The notes beneath the pieces were generated by a model. The model had not been told where the DNA came from. It did not search any database and worked only from the letters and a program-made list of their open reading frames with translations. A stretch of 64,000 nt of DNA from Marthasterias glacialis. Lineage: Eukaryota; Echinodermata; Asteroidea; Forcipulatida; Asteriidae. The stretch lies in contig OU452226.1 of assembly GCA_911728455.2 (NCBI GenBank), positions 17,191,938-17,255,937 on the forward strand. Direction: 5' to 3'. This document shows positions 54,772 to 63,997 of this stretch, in pieces (position 1 is the first letter of the stretch; every line of letters starts with the position of its first letter). The position numbers and the translations under genes were made by a program.

Positions 54772-55076
54772 GTTAAAAAGGTGTAAAATGCCATTTTTGT
54801 AACATCTTTCCAAATAGAATTTTGTCAAAATCCCAAAAGTCTAATGACGTCACAAATTATGGATCTGTACCTTTCATACAGATTTTTTTTCTCTTCAATT
54901 TTGATTTATTTTATTAAAAAAAAGGAATGAATTTGACCAATTTACTGAAGCATAAATTCCTCTTTGGAACTGTTTGGAATGTACAAACCCGTTGTTGATA
55001 TTCAATTACTTCAAGTTTCATATTTATTTCGCTCAGAAAGAATATCAAATAAAATGACATTTTACACCATTTTAAC
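54772..55076. mobile_element. MITE-like element with 26-bp inverted repeats
   Basis: The arm at 54,772-54,797 (beginning GTTAAAAAGGTGTAAAATG) and the reverse complement of 55,051-55,076 agree at 24 of 26 positions, with about 250 bp between them. The interior is AT-rich and non-coding, with a TGACGTCA at 54,845. Weaker similarity may extend outward (CTCTAAACTTACG against CTCTGATCTCACG). No clear target-site duplication was found, so the true ends and class are unknown. Confidence 0.5.
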
Positions 55077-56859
55077 GTGAGATCAGAGACTTCCCCCTCC
55101 CTGCTTTTATACGGACTCTATTGAAAAATGAGTGCCTCACAAAACTGAACTTGACCTTGGAATCCATCGTTTTGTTGCACCCAAATGATATGCCCCCAGG
55201 TGACTCCATTTGAAATCTGGTCTTTGAGATTAAAAATTAAATGCTGTAAGCTTTTATGTAGTAATTTCAATGTTTTTGTTTATTTGTTTTTTCTACTTGC
55301 ATGCAGACAATGTATTTGTTTTTTACCTCCACTTCAGATCATCATGACAAAGGCGCTAAAAGGAGGCTTGTTTAATAAAAATGCTAACACAAACTTCAGT
55401 TTGAATAGACCGATTGCACAACTTAGGTCACGTTACCTGTAGTGCGTTGAAATGTAAACAAACATGACATCCTTCATAGGAAAGTGCGGTACAGTACATG
55501 ATGATTGTTGCATTTGTTTTTTCGATCGAGGCTTTTATTAGTTCACATTTGTGAAATATTCCAGAGTTTATACCAGAGACCTTCGATTGGCTGAAATGAA
55601 AAAAAATTCTACAGGGAATTTCTGTTCATGATGTTGCATGTCGGAATGTTTGGGCAGATTCTGCAATTGGATGCTTTTCAACGCAAGAAAGTCACAGTTT
55701 TGAAGCTGAAATCATCCAAAGAAAGGGCTTTCAAAACTGAGTGGTTTTTTTGTCTACTTAAAATTCTGCAAGCCTAGGTATAAATGCTCACTTTTCCATC
55801 AATCGTTACTGCCCCCCTTTTTATACAGTGATTTACATTGCAAATAAAGAAACACGCGGGTTGCTATATATACATCGTCAACCAATGGCGGTAGTGCATC
55901 ACTCAAAATAAACCTCTTTTATAGTAGAATACTGGTAGTTTATAAAACAGCAACGTGATTGAAATCAATGTCATGACATACAACTGTTATAAAATGGCTT
56001 TTAAAGGAAGGATTAAGTGCATACTTAATCGCGCTTATGGAACACGGGACTTCTGCGCTGTTTAAAGAAAAGAAATACAAAATGCAGCTTGGTTTTGCAA
56101 TGCGATTCCTGAGTATCCAGGTTCGGGCCATGGTTGGTGTTCATTGGCTCTAGTGAACAGTGCCACAATGCTGTCGCCTCTGATTGGTTGAAAGTTCCCT
56201 ACATAGCAACAGCATTGTATATGCGCCTAACTCATAGAGTTAGCTTTGCCTTTATTGTAACAACAAGCAAATAAGCACATACAGTTACATTGGCCTTTTT
56301 TGTTTTTCCTCACCCGCCTCCACCCCGTCTAAAACCGCCCGGTTCCTTTCTCTTTGTTGTTTTTCTCCATCTTTGCGGGTTTGTGATGTCTGATTGTTTC
56401 TGATTTGTTTCGTATGTGTTTCCCCCTCAAAAACAGTACATTTAGTTAGATAAGTAACTCAATTTAGCCACTTGTTTAAAGTGAGGCTTACAATTATTGA
56501 TATTGTAATGAAAAATTTTTTTTTTCATAAATGGAGTGGATTTAGAGATCAAGACGCAAATGAGGAAAATTTCCACAGTGGATTTAAGTGGATTTTCAGT
56601 AGGTCATTCTGGGGACCTTACCAAATTGCTCTGTAGTGAAAAAATAAGTCTGTTGCAACTTGTTTGAAGTTTATATGAAAAAATGAGGCATTTGTCCTGG
56701 ACTATTGTTATAATAGACATACCAAAACAGTTGTTACTTGGACACTGTATTGTAAACATGAAATATTGATGAGTTTTGCCGTGCTGTTTCGCCATTAGAC
56801 AGTTACTTCCACAATGTAGACTCAGTATGGTAAACAGCAAGCCAACATGGGTTAATTAT
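55077..56859. other. Intergenic stretch, no supported gene
   Basis: No open frame here has a recognisable motif or codon pattern. A TATATATA and an ACCAATGG lie near 55,866-55,887. A perfect 10-bp inverted repeat (ACAATGCTGT at 56,165, ACAGCATTGT at 56,209) encloses a GATTGG (inverted CCAAT). These could be promoter elements, but no downstream gene was found to go with them. Confidence 0.5.
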
Positions 56860-57637
56860 GGTGGCCCTGAAGAGACATTGCATATCGCAAATGTGTTCAC
56901 TTACATATGTGATGTGAAATTTATCGCAAATATGTGCACACATGTATGCGATGTTGTGAATTTATCAAAACCAAGTGGCATATGTATTCGATTTTGCCAA
57001 ATTTATTACAAACTTGTGCGCATACGTATGCGATGTTGCAAAATTTATTGCCAAAAAATGTGCGTACACGTATGCAATGTCGTGAAACAGTTCGGGAATA
57101 TATGCGTATACATGTGTCATTTTATTAGTAATGTCTTGACATTTTTTGCATACTTTTGTTGCATACTTTTCAATAAAATTCCTAATGAACTGGGGAGTTG
57201 TAGCAGCTAGTCTTGAATCTAGCCATACAGATAGATAAAATGAGGGTCTGACTAATTTAACTTCGCGTGCACTGTTCCTCATACTTTTCTCATGGTCATG
57301 TATTACATTACTGTACCATCACCCATATGTGGCTGGCTAGAGATGTCCACGCTAACAGTACCTGCCTGGTTCCCAGGCTCCTGCTTTGTAGTATCTTTGG
57401 TATACAAAATGGGACCAGGGCCACTTGCGTTACTCCCTCGGTCACTAAAAAAAAAAAATTGCAAACGTATGCGCACATATTCGCGATAAATTTTACGACA
57501 TCATATATGTGTATGCACATATTCGCGATAAATTTCACAACATCGCATACTTTTTCGCACATAATCGCAATAAATTTTGCAACATCGCATACGTATGTGC
57601 ACACGTTTGCGATATGCGATGTCTCTTCAGGTCCACC
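56860..57637. mobile_element. Foldback (long inverted repeat) element with tandemly repeated arms
   Basis: The outer 36 bp at 56,860-56,895 and the reverse complement of 57,602-57,637 match at 33 of 36 positions, sharing CCTGAAGAGACAT and GCATATCGCAAA. Inside, the left arm (to about 57,115) holds about five units of about 42 bp and the right arm (from about 57,460) about four in the opposite orientation. The unit is built around TATGCGATGTTG, AAATTTAT and ATGTGCGCATACG. Between the arms is about 340 bp of unrelated, non-coding DNA including an A9 run. This layout matches foldback-type or MITE-like DNA elements. No transposase is present, so it would be non-autonomous. No target-site duplication was identified. 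Open frames of 60-158 codons crossing it come from the repeat units. Confidence 0.75.
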
Positions 57638-57771
57638 ACAGTTGATCCAATCTGTGAACAGAGTCCATTGTCAGACATTATACGTATGTAACAAGCAACA
57701 ATCCAAAAGGGAAACTGACTTGGAAAATTTTAAATCAATGTAGGAGTGAGAAAAAGAAAAATTGACTGGAG

Positions 57772-57833
57772 CAGGATTTGAATCCGCGACCACCGGTTTA
57801 AGGTTAAACCGGTGGTTGCAGGTTCAAATCCTG
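57772..57833. repeat. Palindrome of two head-to-head tRNA 3' halves
   Basis: Arms 57,772-57,799 and 57,806-57,833 are 28 bp each, pair at 25 positions and have a 6-base loop (AAGGTT). Each arm ends in a tRNA T-arm sequence: GGTTCAAATCC on the + strand, GGATTCAAATCC on the minus strand, both close to the Pol III B box. The + strand copy is followed by a T-run at 57,834-57,840, a Pol III-type terminator. The centre resembles an anticodon arm with TTTAAGG in the loop. No A box or acceptor stem is present, so this is a tRNA-derived relic rather than a tRNA gene. Confidence 0.65.
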
Positions 57834-57840
57834 TTTTTTT

Positions 57841-59419
57841 GTTCACCCCCCAAATTGATTATACGTATGTGTGACGTACAGCTAGCCTGGTTTTACGGGG
57901 CGTGTCTTTACAACCGTGGTATAATACACGCGAACGTCTGCACACCTTGCATGTACACAGACAAAGCCTATGAAAACAAACCAGGCGTTGCTGCTCGTGC
58001 ACTCGGCTGTTTTAGTGTAATATCTAAGTTGTCTGTATTTTATAGGGTCAAGTGTCTTTCAAATTTTTGCAATTATACTTCGTTGTTTCATTCCAAACAC
58101 AAATAATGATGAATTCTAAAAGAAAAACCTTCAAGGTAAACATTGTTTTGGGTTCAAAATCTAGCTCAATTAGAAGTAACTCACACGGAAAAACTGCCAA
58201 GGGACAATCTTCAAGCCTTCAGAGTCAACGCACGGTGTGGATTCAAATACCGCGCTGTACATGAGACGTGGGTGGTCTGTGCATGATGCCCGGGGGACAT
58301 TGCTTGGATGTGGTGGCAGGCTGTGTTGTACTTTGACCGAACGGAACTCGAATATCTAGTCGGAAACAACGGCGAAACAAATTTGGAAAACTCAGGTAAA
58401 ACTTGTCAAACTTTTATTTAAAGTGTCTGAACATTATGGCAAAACTTGTCATGGGTCGTTTGTCTGCATTAGGCCAAATGTTAATCTGATAAATACGAAG
58501 GGTTGTAACATTGTTTTTAATTTCAATTTTTCTCTTGAAGCGTTTTCCCCAAACGTGTCGGAAATCCAAGTTCAAGTTCGTAGTAAATTCCTCCTAATTT
58601 CGGCCAAAAAGATCTCTCCATCCTAGTTTTTGAATTTTTTAAAATTTGATGATTTCCTTGTTAATGTTTTTCATAATGTATCACACAAAAAGTCCACTTA
58701 GAAAGGACATTCCTCAATCTGATAGAACGGGTCTTGCTAAACACTGGGTCAGGCATTTGTTCCGCCGCATCCTCTCAGCTAGTCCCACAAACACAAACCG
58801 TATAATCGTTTTAGCTCAAACAGTGTAAAATTTAACGCAATCTGCAAACAAATAAGGGTGCTATTACAGTTCTTTCCAAAGTTTTCTCTGTTAATTTTTT
58901 ATTTTCTATTTTTTATTATTGACCGTTTTAGATTCTTGTACATAGATCCCGAAATGTGTAGCCTATTTAAAAGATGTTGAGTCAATCAACCTCTCCTCTG
59001 TTCGGCGGCAATCCTCCCTGTTTTCCACACAACCACATTTCAAGAGAGGGCTTTTATTCAGTGTCGCGCTATTCAACCCCATCCCCTCCCCCATAAAATA
59101 AAAAGGGGGTAAGATATGGCCGTAGATAACCGGCGTTTTCATTCCCTGGCAGCATCATGTACAAAAGTCCCATTGAGGGAGATCCCTGCATGCTCGTCGC
59201 TTCTTGCTAAAGATGCCGCAGGATGGTCGTATAAAGGTTGGATTTTCGGATGAATAACTCTAGAGTTAATTGCAGGTAAAATGATCTGGGTTTTGTATAA
59301 CTAATTCAATTTCTTTTCAGTTTAACGTCCATTGAAATTTTTATTTTGCAATCAAAATATAAAGTTCGATTTGATGGTATCATATCAAGCGGGCACCTAT
59401 AACTAATGCAATTCATCTG
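57841..59419. other. Intergenic stretch with scattered donor-like sites
   Basis: No gene is supported. Three places look like exon ends: ATGATGAATTCTAAAAG running to AACCTTCAAG before GTAAACATT (58,108-58,135), AAAACTCAG before GTAAAACTT (about 58,395) and TTAATTGCAG before GTAAAATG (about 59,276). Any could be an untranslated first exon of the downstream beta-mannosidase gene, or chance. Confidence 0.35.
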
Positions 59420-59424
59420 CAATA

Positions 59425-60216
59425 AACATTCCCCGGTATATCAGCGCTCTAGTTTGCAAGCCTGAATCTGCATTGGTTCGGAAAATATCCAGAATTTTGT
59501 TTGTCATTAACACCCATAAAAACAGTCTTTGACCCCAATATCAAAGTCGTTTTCGCTCTGCCTAGTCAAGAGGGCATATCCCCGGCACCAGCGCTCTAGT
59601 TACCAAGACAGGATCTGCCTTAGTTCAGAAAATATCCACGATTTTTTAGCACTTTTAGCAAAAAAATAATTAATAATCAAAAACCCGTTACCCCCCCCTT
59701 TAAAAACAATATCAGTTTTCAATCCATATTTCAGTCATTTTCGCTCTACCAAATCCAGAAGGAATATCCCCCAGTGCCAGCGCTCTAATTTGCAGGCCAG
59801 GATCTGCCTTAGTTGGAAAATATCCATGATTTGGGGGCAAAAACCTTTAGGGCGAAAACACAAAAAAACGTCCGTTACCCCCCCCCCCCCCCCCTTTAAA
59901 AAAAACGCCCGGACACACGGTAAGGGCATGCGCATGAACTATCCGAGGGTGCCCTACTCATATGACGTCATAAGTGTATGGTTCAATAAATAAAAAATCC
60001 GTTTCCCACCCCCCCCCCCTTTAAAAACAATATCAGTTTTCAATCAATATTTCACTCATTTTCGCTCTACCAAATCCATAGGGAATATCCCCCAGTACCA
60101 GCGCTCTAACTTGCACGCCACGATCTGCCTTAGTTAGAAAATATCCACGATTTTTGGGCAAAAACCTTTAAGGCGAAAACAAAAAATTATCCGTTACCTA
60201 CCCCCCCCTTAAAAAA
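59425..60216 (-). repeat. Diverged, inverted relics of the satellite monomer (about four copies)
   Basis: Read on the minus strand these match the satellite in order. On the + strand the matches are CGCTCTAGTTTGCAAG and CGCTCTAATTTGCAGG (array complement GTGCTCTAATTTGCAAG), GAATATCCCCCAGTGCCAGC (array GAATATCCCCCAGTACCAGT), TTCGCTCTACC and AAAATATCCA. Copies start near 59,430, 59,560, 59,750 and 60,060. Instead of the T-run/A/G6/TACTG element they carry TTAC followed by a C-run of 8 to 17 and TTTAAAAA. They lie about 7 kb beyond the array and in the opposite orientation. They look like old members of the family that escaped homogenisation. Confidence 0.88.
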
Positions 60217-60290
60217 AACGCCCGGACACCGGTAAGAGCAGCGCATGGACTATCCGAGGTAGCCCTACGTCATAAGTATATGGTTCACAA
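59700..60290 (+). repeat. Tandem duplication, ~313-321 bp, joining a satellite relic to unrelated DNA
   Basis: TTTAAAAACAATATCAG occurs at about 59,699 and 60,020 (321 bp apart). AAAACGCCCGGACAC occurs at about 59,902 and 60,215 (313 bp apart). Each unit holds one satellite-like copy followed by about 80 bp with ACTATCCGAGG, CCCTAC and ACGTCATAAGT. The first unit has a full TGACGTCA palindrome (CRE-like); the second has lost part of it. C-runs differ in length between units, which accounts for the period difference. Confidence 0.8.
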
Positions 60291-61044
60291 CATAATATTA
60301 ACGGGTGTGTTGCTGTAGTCGTATACTCTCCAGTTATTTATTAATGCAATTAAAGAAAACATATTTGACAAATGTACATCTTTTGAACAATTACAAGTTG
60401 TTTCATTATTTTTCTTTCAAATTTAACAGAAATATTGTGTACTTAGTTCCGTGGTCTTTTGACATCAACCCCTTTAAAAATGGTATGAACTCTTTGGGGT
60501 CATTCTGGTGTTTGGCGCGCAAAGGTCAACCACAATACGAATCAATTAGTACATGACGCACTATACGTACTTCTTTGCATTGGTTGTTTTTTATGGCAAT
60601 TTGAGTTCTCAGATTTTGTCGTTTTCTCAAGACATTGGAAGAAGGTGAATTAACTTACATCTATAGGTACAGCAGGCGTAGTTTCAGTTGACTGTGAATG
60701 TAAGTGTATTGTATTTTTGTATTTCAGTTGAACGTAACACTGGGTGTGAAATGGATTCTAAATTATCGGTATCTATATTATCATGTGACATGATCGACAC
60801 GGTGTTTATTTTACACACTATAAAGTATAAAGCAATTGGGATAATTATCACCATGTCGGTGTTGTCACATAGGTACCAATAGAATTAACTTAACACCCTA
60901 GTTTTGACAGTGTAGTTGTAGTTGTAGTAATTGTAAATTCAGCTTCAGTTTGTGGTTGCAATTTTGGCAAAAATACCATATCTGGCTGCCATTTTATCTC
61001 CCTTATGAGGTCAAATTTTATCTTTACCTACATGACCTACCCAC
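60291..61044. other. Intergenic stretch, nothing recognised
   Basis: AT-rich DNA with no supported gene or repeat. Open frames of 83 codons at 60,305 and 64 codons at 60,688 have no motif I recognise. Confidence 0.5.
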
Positions 61045-61135
61045 TAGACCCAGTAACGTGGGTGCTAGACTCCTGTTTTTTGAGGTGATGTCAAAATCTC
61101 CAGATAGACCCAGTTACGGGGGCGCTGTACTCCTT
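61045..61135 (+). repeat. Short direct repeat, 60-bp spacing
   Basis: TAGACCCAGTAACGTGGGTG at 61,045 and TAGACCCAGTTACGGGGGCG at 61,105 are followed by GCTAGACTCCT and GCTGTACTCCT. The two copies are imperfect and 60 bp apart. No function is suggested. Confidence 0.6.
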
Positions 61136-61768
61136 TTAAAAAAAATTGACACTAGCACCCCAGCGTTGAGCAAAGTACTATAGCCCCCAGCAAAGTATAC
61201 GTAAGTTCTCTTAATAGCTCTTGTGATGAGGTGGATTTACAATATATGATACCCTGTTCAAAAAGTGGCAAAAATTACAACAAAGACTCAACAGAAATTG
61301 TTTTGCTGGCGAATCACCTACTCCTACTACTACTGGCTTCTCAAGATATCAAGAATGAAATGAAATGCATTTAATTGTACTCACGTTCACTGTCTGCCCT
61401 CCAAATCGATGACGTTTTAGCCCACTAAAACTGCAGCCATTACAATCGCCATTTTACTACTGATAGTCATGTGATACTCAGCGACTGTTTTCTTACGTGT
61501 AAAAAGTTGTATTAACACAACTAGTACTACTACTAGGAATGCACGTTCACTGATGCCCTGCTTGCATATTGTTTAGCGCAGTCAATGCAGGATACCTGTG
61601 TAGTGTTTTTGCACATAAGAAAACAGTCGGACAATATCTCAATGACAATGAGATCTCACATATAATAACATTAGTGTTAAGATGAGACAATAAGGTTATG
61701 TCTTGATGATGTCATCAAGAGTCAAATTACAAGGTTTTCAAGCCACTATCTTAGCAACTGCCTAGCTA
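61136..61768. other. Intergenic stretch, nothing recognised
   Basis: No supported gene or RNA. Repeated short ACTACTACTAG-type tracts occur near 61,320 and 61,520. Confidence 0.45.
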
Positions 61769-61826
61769 GTTGCGATGGTCGTAACCCTCCATCCTCCGGT
61801 TTGTGGGAGGTTATGATTATTGCAAC
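61769..61826. repeat. Imperfect hairpin, 22-bp arms
   Basis: The arm GTTGCGATGGTCGTAACC at 61,769 onward pairs with GGTTATGATTATTGCAAC ending at 61,826, with a 14-base spacer and several mismatches. It could be a short inverted-repeat element remnant. No terminator or protein-binding role is evident. Confidence 0.45.
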
Positions 61827-62425
61827 TACTGCAGAGCAACAGCACAAGGTGTGACTTTTTTGCCAAGATTGCAGCATTGGTTCGGGACCACATAAACGTA
61901 TAGGATACACACACGTACAGGATACACACACGTACATAGTTTTTCGTGAATGGTATTGATTTACTTTGGTAGCCTTTTGAGCAGTGCTTGATTCCAAAGA
62001 ACAATTCAGATGGGAACACTATTAAAGCACTTTTATACAACTGTACAGGGACCACTGCTAAAGTTAGTACATTTGTGTGTGTTGTTTTGTGTCAGAACAA
62101 TGACGGCAATTTGTTTACTTTACTAAAGGGATTTTATCGTGTCAGACTTTTGTCTGACTTTCAGTGGCATTGTCAAGGCTGTAATTGGTTAGTAGGTTAG
62201 AAGGTGGGATTAATGGATCGGTCCATTATCTTTGCCATGTTTTCCACTTAATACCATTAGTAGCAAGAGCAAGCCAGAAAGAAAGAAACCAAGTTATTCC
62301 TACTGGTATTCCCATAGGTGGGCTTGAAAAAGAATTGAGTGTGTTCCATGGGAAATCCTGTAGTTAGGCAGCTATGTTTGTTAACAAGAACTTTCTCTGC
62401 ATTTTTGTTTCCTTCTGGCTTTTAG
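61827..62425. other. Upstream region or 5' intron of the beta-mannosidase gene
   Basis: Non-coding. A short CACACACGTACAGGATA duplication lies near 61,908-61,930. The end (TTTTTGTTTCCTTCTGGCTTTTAG, ending 62,425) looks like a splice acceptor, so a non-coding first exon may lie further left. If unspliced, an in-frame TAG at 62,423-62,425 still fixes the ATG at 62,435 as the first in-frame start. Confidence 0.4.
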
Positions 62426-62434
62426 ATTTCAAAG

Positions 62435-62567
62435 ATGGACTGTCTCAAAACATCAGCAATGTGTCTAAGGTGCCTTGGATGGATGCTTGTACTTTTAGTC
62501 ATTTCTGCCAGAGCAGAAATCAAACGTGTCCTCGGTGGACAATGGATGCAGACAATTGCAAACAAAA
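62435..62567 (+). CDS. MANBA: Beta-mannosidase, first coding exon (signal peptide)
   Basis: Beta-mannosidase (glycoside hydrolase family 2) removes terminal beta-linked mannose from N-glycan-derived oligosaccharides, in animals in the lysosome. The exon starts at ATG 62,435, directly after an in-frame TAG that belongs to a probable splice acceptor. It encodes 44 residues plus one base. Residues 1-27 form a signal peptide: a basic, Cys-containing start, a hydrophobic core (LGWMLVLLVISA) and small residues ARA before the likely cleavage. Residues 28-44 (EIKRVLGGQWMQTIANK) fit the start of the mature enzyme, which in the family opens with a short strand and a Gly-x-Trp. The donor GTAAGTG at 62,568 is near-perfect. 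The split codon leaves phase 1, which fits the acceptor at 63,159. The identity comes mainly from the next exon. The rest of the gene lies beyond the window. Confidence 0.85.
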
Positions 62568-63159
62568 GTAAGTGTTCTTTCTAACACTGCACAGCCACCC
62601 TGCTGATTGTGTTGGGATCAATTAAACAAATTTGTGCGTCAAAAGAGATCCCTCAGTTTAACTGTAGTGTTTTATAAAACTTAAACAATCAAAATCATTT
62701 GACTATGGCTGAACTCAGACTTGATTATGTCTGCCTTAGTGACACAGAAATTGCTAATATTTCTTTAGATATAGAAATCTTGCTCTTTGATCTGCTGCTC
62801 TGGTGTTAAGGATGCTGTTCCCAGAAACTTCCTTGAAAGATTGTATTCCATGGGTTATGAAATTGTGGAAATGCCATCATTTCAACATACCTTGTAAATT
62901 TGGATATAGTTCCAGACCTTTATATCAGTAATGGCTCACATTACTGAGATTTAGATGTTTATAATACTGGAAATTTGCCACTTTTTATATATTTAATTGA
63001 TGTAGTGTTGGATTTAATTTTATAGTATTTTACCCGTCTATTATTTGCTCATGCTATTTTTGCTACAATCTTGATCTTTTAAACTTGTGTTTTATTTAAG
63101 TGTAAAAGCAAACACAATGTGGTCATCACTTTAACGATGTACATCTAACTTGATTGCAG
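62568..63159 (+). other. MANBA: Beta-mannosidase intron 1
   Basis: A 592-bp intron from GTAAGTG to TTGATTGCAG, phase 1. It is AT-rich and contains no recognised element. Confidence 0.85.
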
Positions 63160-63306
63160 GTGTTTCAATACCGGCAACAGTTCCTGGTGGTGTCGACACA
63201 GCCCTACAGGCAGCTGGCAAAATCAACGACCCATATACAGAGAACAACGCCATCTTGTACCGCTGGATGGCCAATGACATTTGGAATTACTCTTACACAT
63301 TCAGTG
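63160..63306 (+). CDS. MANBA: Beta-mannosidase, second coding exon (start of the GH2 sugar-binding domain)
   Basis: This 147-bp exon encodes residues 45-93 and is open throughout in the phase set by exon 1. It contains VPGGVDTALQAAGKINDPY, then ENNAILYRWMANDIWNYSYT. This is the signature of the beta-mannosidase N-terminal jelly-roll domain (VPG-x-V-x-x-x-L-x-x-x-G-x-I-x-DPY, an Asn soon after, then Y-R-W and a Trp-x-Tyr before an aromatic strand). In the family this domain packs against the catalytic barrel and helps form the sugar pocket; the catalytic glutamates come much later and are outside the window. The donor is GTAAGACA at 63,307, phase 1. A pyrimidine-rich acceptor TCTTTTTCCAG ends at 63,997, so exon 3 begins at 63,998. 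No frameshift is seen. A close paralogue in GH2 is possible but less likely given the DPY and YRW matches. Confidence 0.92.
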
Positions 63307-63516
63307 GTAAGACAATAATATAGTTAATCTTGATTGCTGTCTTCTAATTTTCCCAACTCCCATTTGTAATCTGGCTAGTCACAGTACCCAATCCTTCAAA
63401 ATACTTGACTCTTTGTTGGCTGTGGTTATTGCACCCCGTCCATCTTCAAAAAACAGTTAGTAGGGCTTCAGGGACTAGCCACAGGTAACTCCTGTTAACC
63501 ACTGCTAATGTAGCTC

Positions 63517-63662
63517 GGGTGACCATGGCTAACTCTGTGGTAACCACAGCTAACTCTGGTAACCACAGTTAACTCTGTGGTAACCACAGCTAACTCTGTG
63601 GTAGCCACAGCTAACTCTGTGGTAACCACAGCTAACTCTGTGGTAACGACAGCTAACTCTGT
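63517..63662 (+). repeat. Minisatellite, 21-bp unit, ~7 copies
   Basis: The unit TGGTAACCACAGCTAACTCTG is repeated about seven times; one copy is 19 bp and two carry single changes (GTAGCCAC, GTAACGAC). More decayed copies extend left to about 63,484. Each full unit has a perfect 6-bp stem with a 3-base loop, CTGTGG-TAA-CCACAG. Confidence 0.93.
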
Positions 63663-63770
63663 AAATTGCTGTACAAGTCTATGAAAAAGTTGCCCTAACC
63701 TTATAATTACACTTCCTTTAAATTTATTTCTCTATTAGTAACATCAAAGCAGCTCATTAAGGACACAATT

Positions 63771-63857
63771 GTCACAAGCAGGACTTGAACCCACACTCTG
63801 CCTATCAGAAACACCCAAGCCTGAGTCCGGTGTTCTTATTCACTCGACCACGACACG
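63771..63857 (-). pseudogene. tRNA-Leu(CAG)-like relic
   Basis: On the minus strand this reads TGGTCGAGTGAATAAGAAC (A-box/D-arm-like), CCGGA-CTCAGGC-TTGGG (anticodon arm with CAG in the anticodon position), a type II variable region, then GTGGGTTCAAGTCCTGC (T arm with B box) and TTGTGAC. The length of about 87 bases and long variable arm are those of a class II tRNA such as Leu. The acceptor stem does not pair well and the anticodon stem has a G-G mismatch, so it is probably a tRNA pseudogene or the head of a tRNA-derived SINE. Confidence 0.7.
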
Positions 63858-63997
63858 CAAAATTTGTGTCCTCATTGGGCGGGTTCTTTTTGCGTTTGTA
63901 ATGATTTCAAATCAACAAAGTATTTTTTACCTGACTTGTTTCAGTTAAAGGTTGATTCTAAATCATTTTATTTTTGGTTTTGTTTATCTTTTTCCAG

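Larger units (their letters stand above)
63307..63997 (+). other. MANBA: Beta-mannosidase intron 2, carrying a minisatellite and a tRNA-like relic
   Basis: A 691-bp intron from GTAAGACA to TTTTTCCAG. It contains a 21-bp minisatellite and, on the opposite strand, a tRNA-Leu-like sequence. Confidence 0.8.

Noticed and set aside
55185-55442. 85-codon + strand frame with a hydrophobic stretch
   Set aside because: No homologue recognised, no promoter, splice or poly(A) context, AT-rich composition typical of the intergenic surroundings.
56776-57743. Open frames of 144 and 158 codons as genes
   Set aside because: They run through the foldback element; their Cys/His-rich repeats (such as HTYAHIFAIN-like segments) come from the ~42-bp DNA units and appear on both strands.
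59735-59993. Overlapping open frames of 66-67 codons with glycine or proline runs
   Set aside because: They lie on the satellite relics and the poly-C tract; the Gly/Pro runs are translations of the homopolymer.
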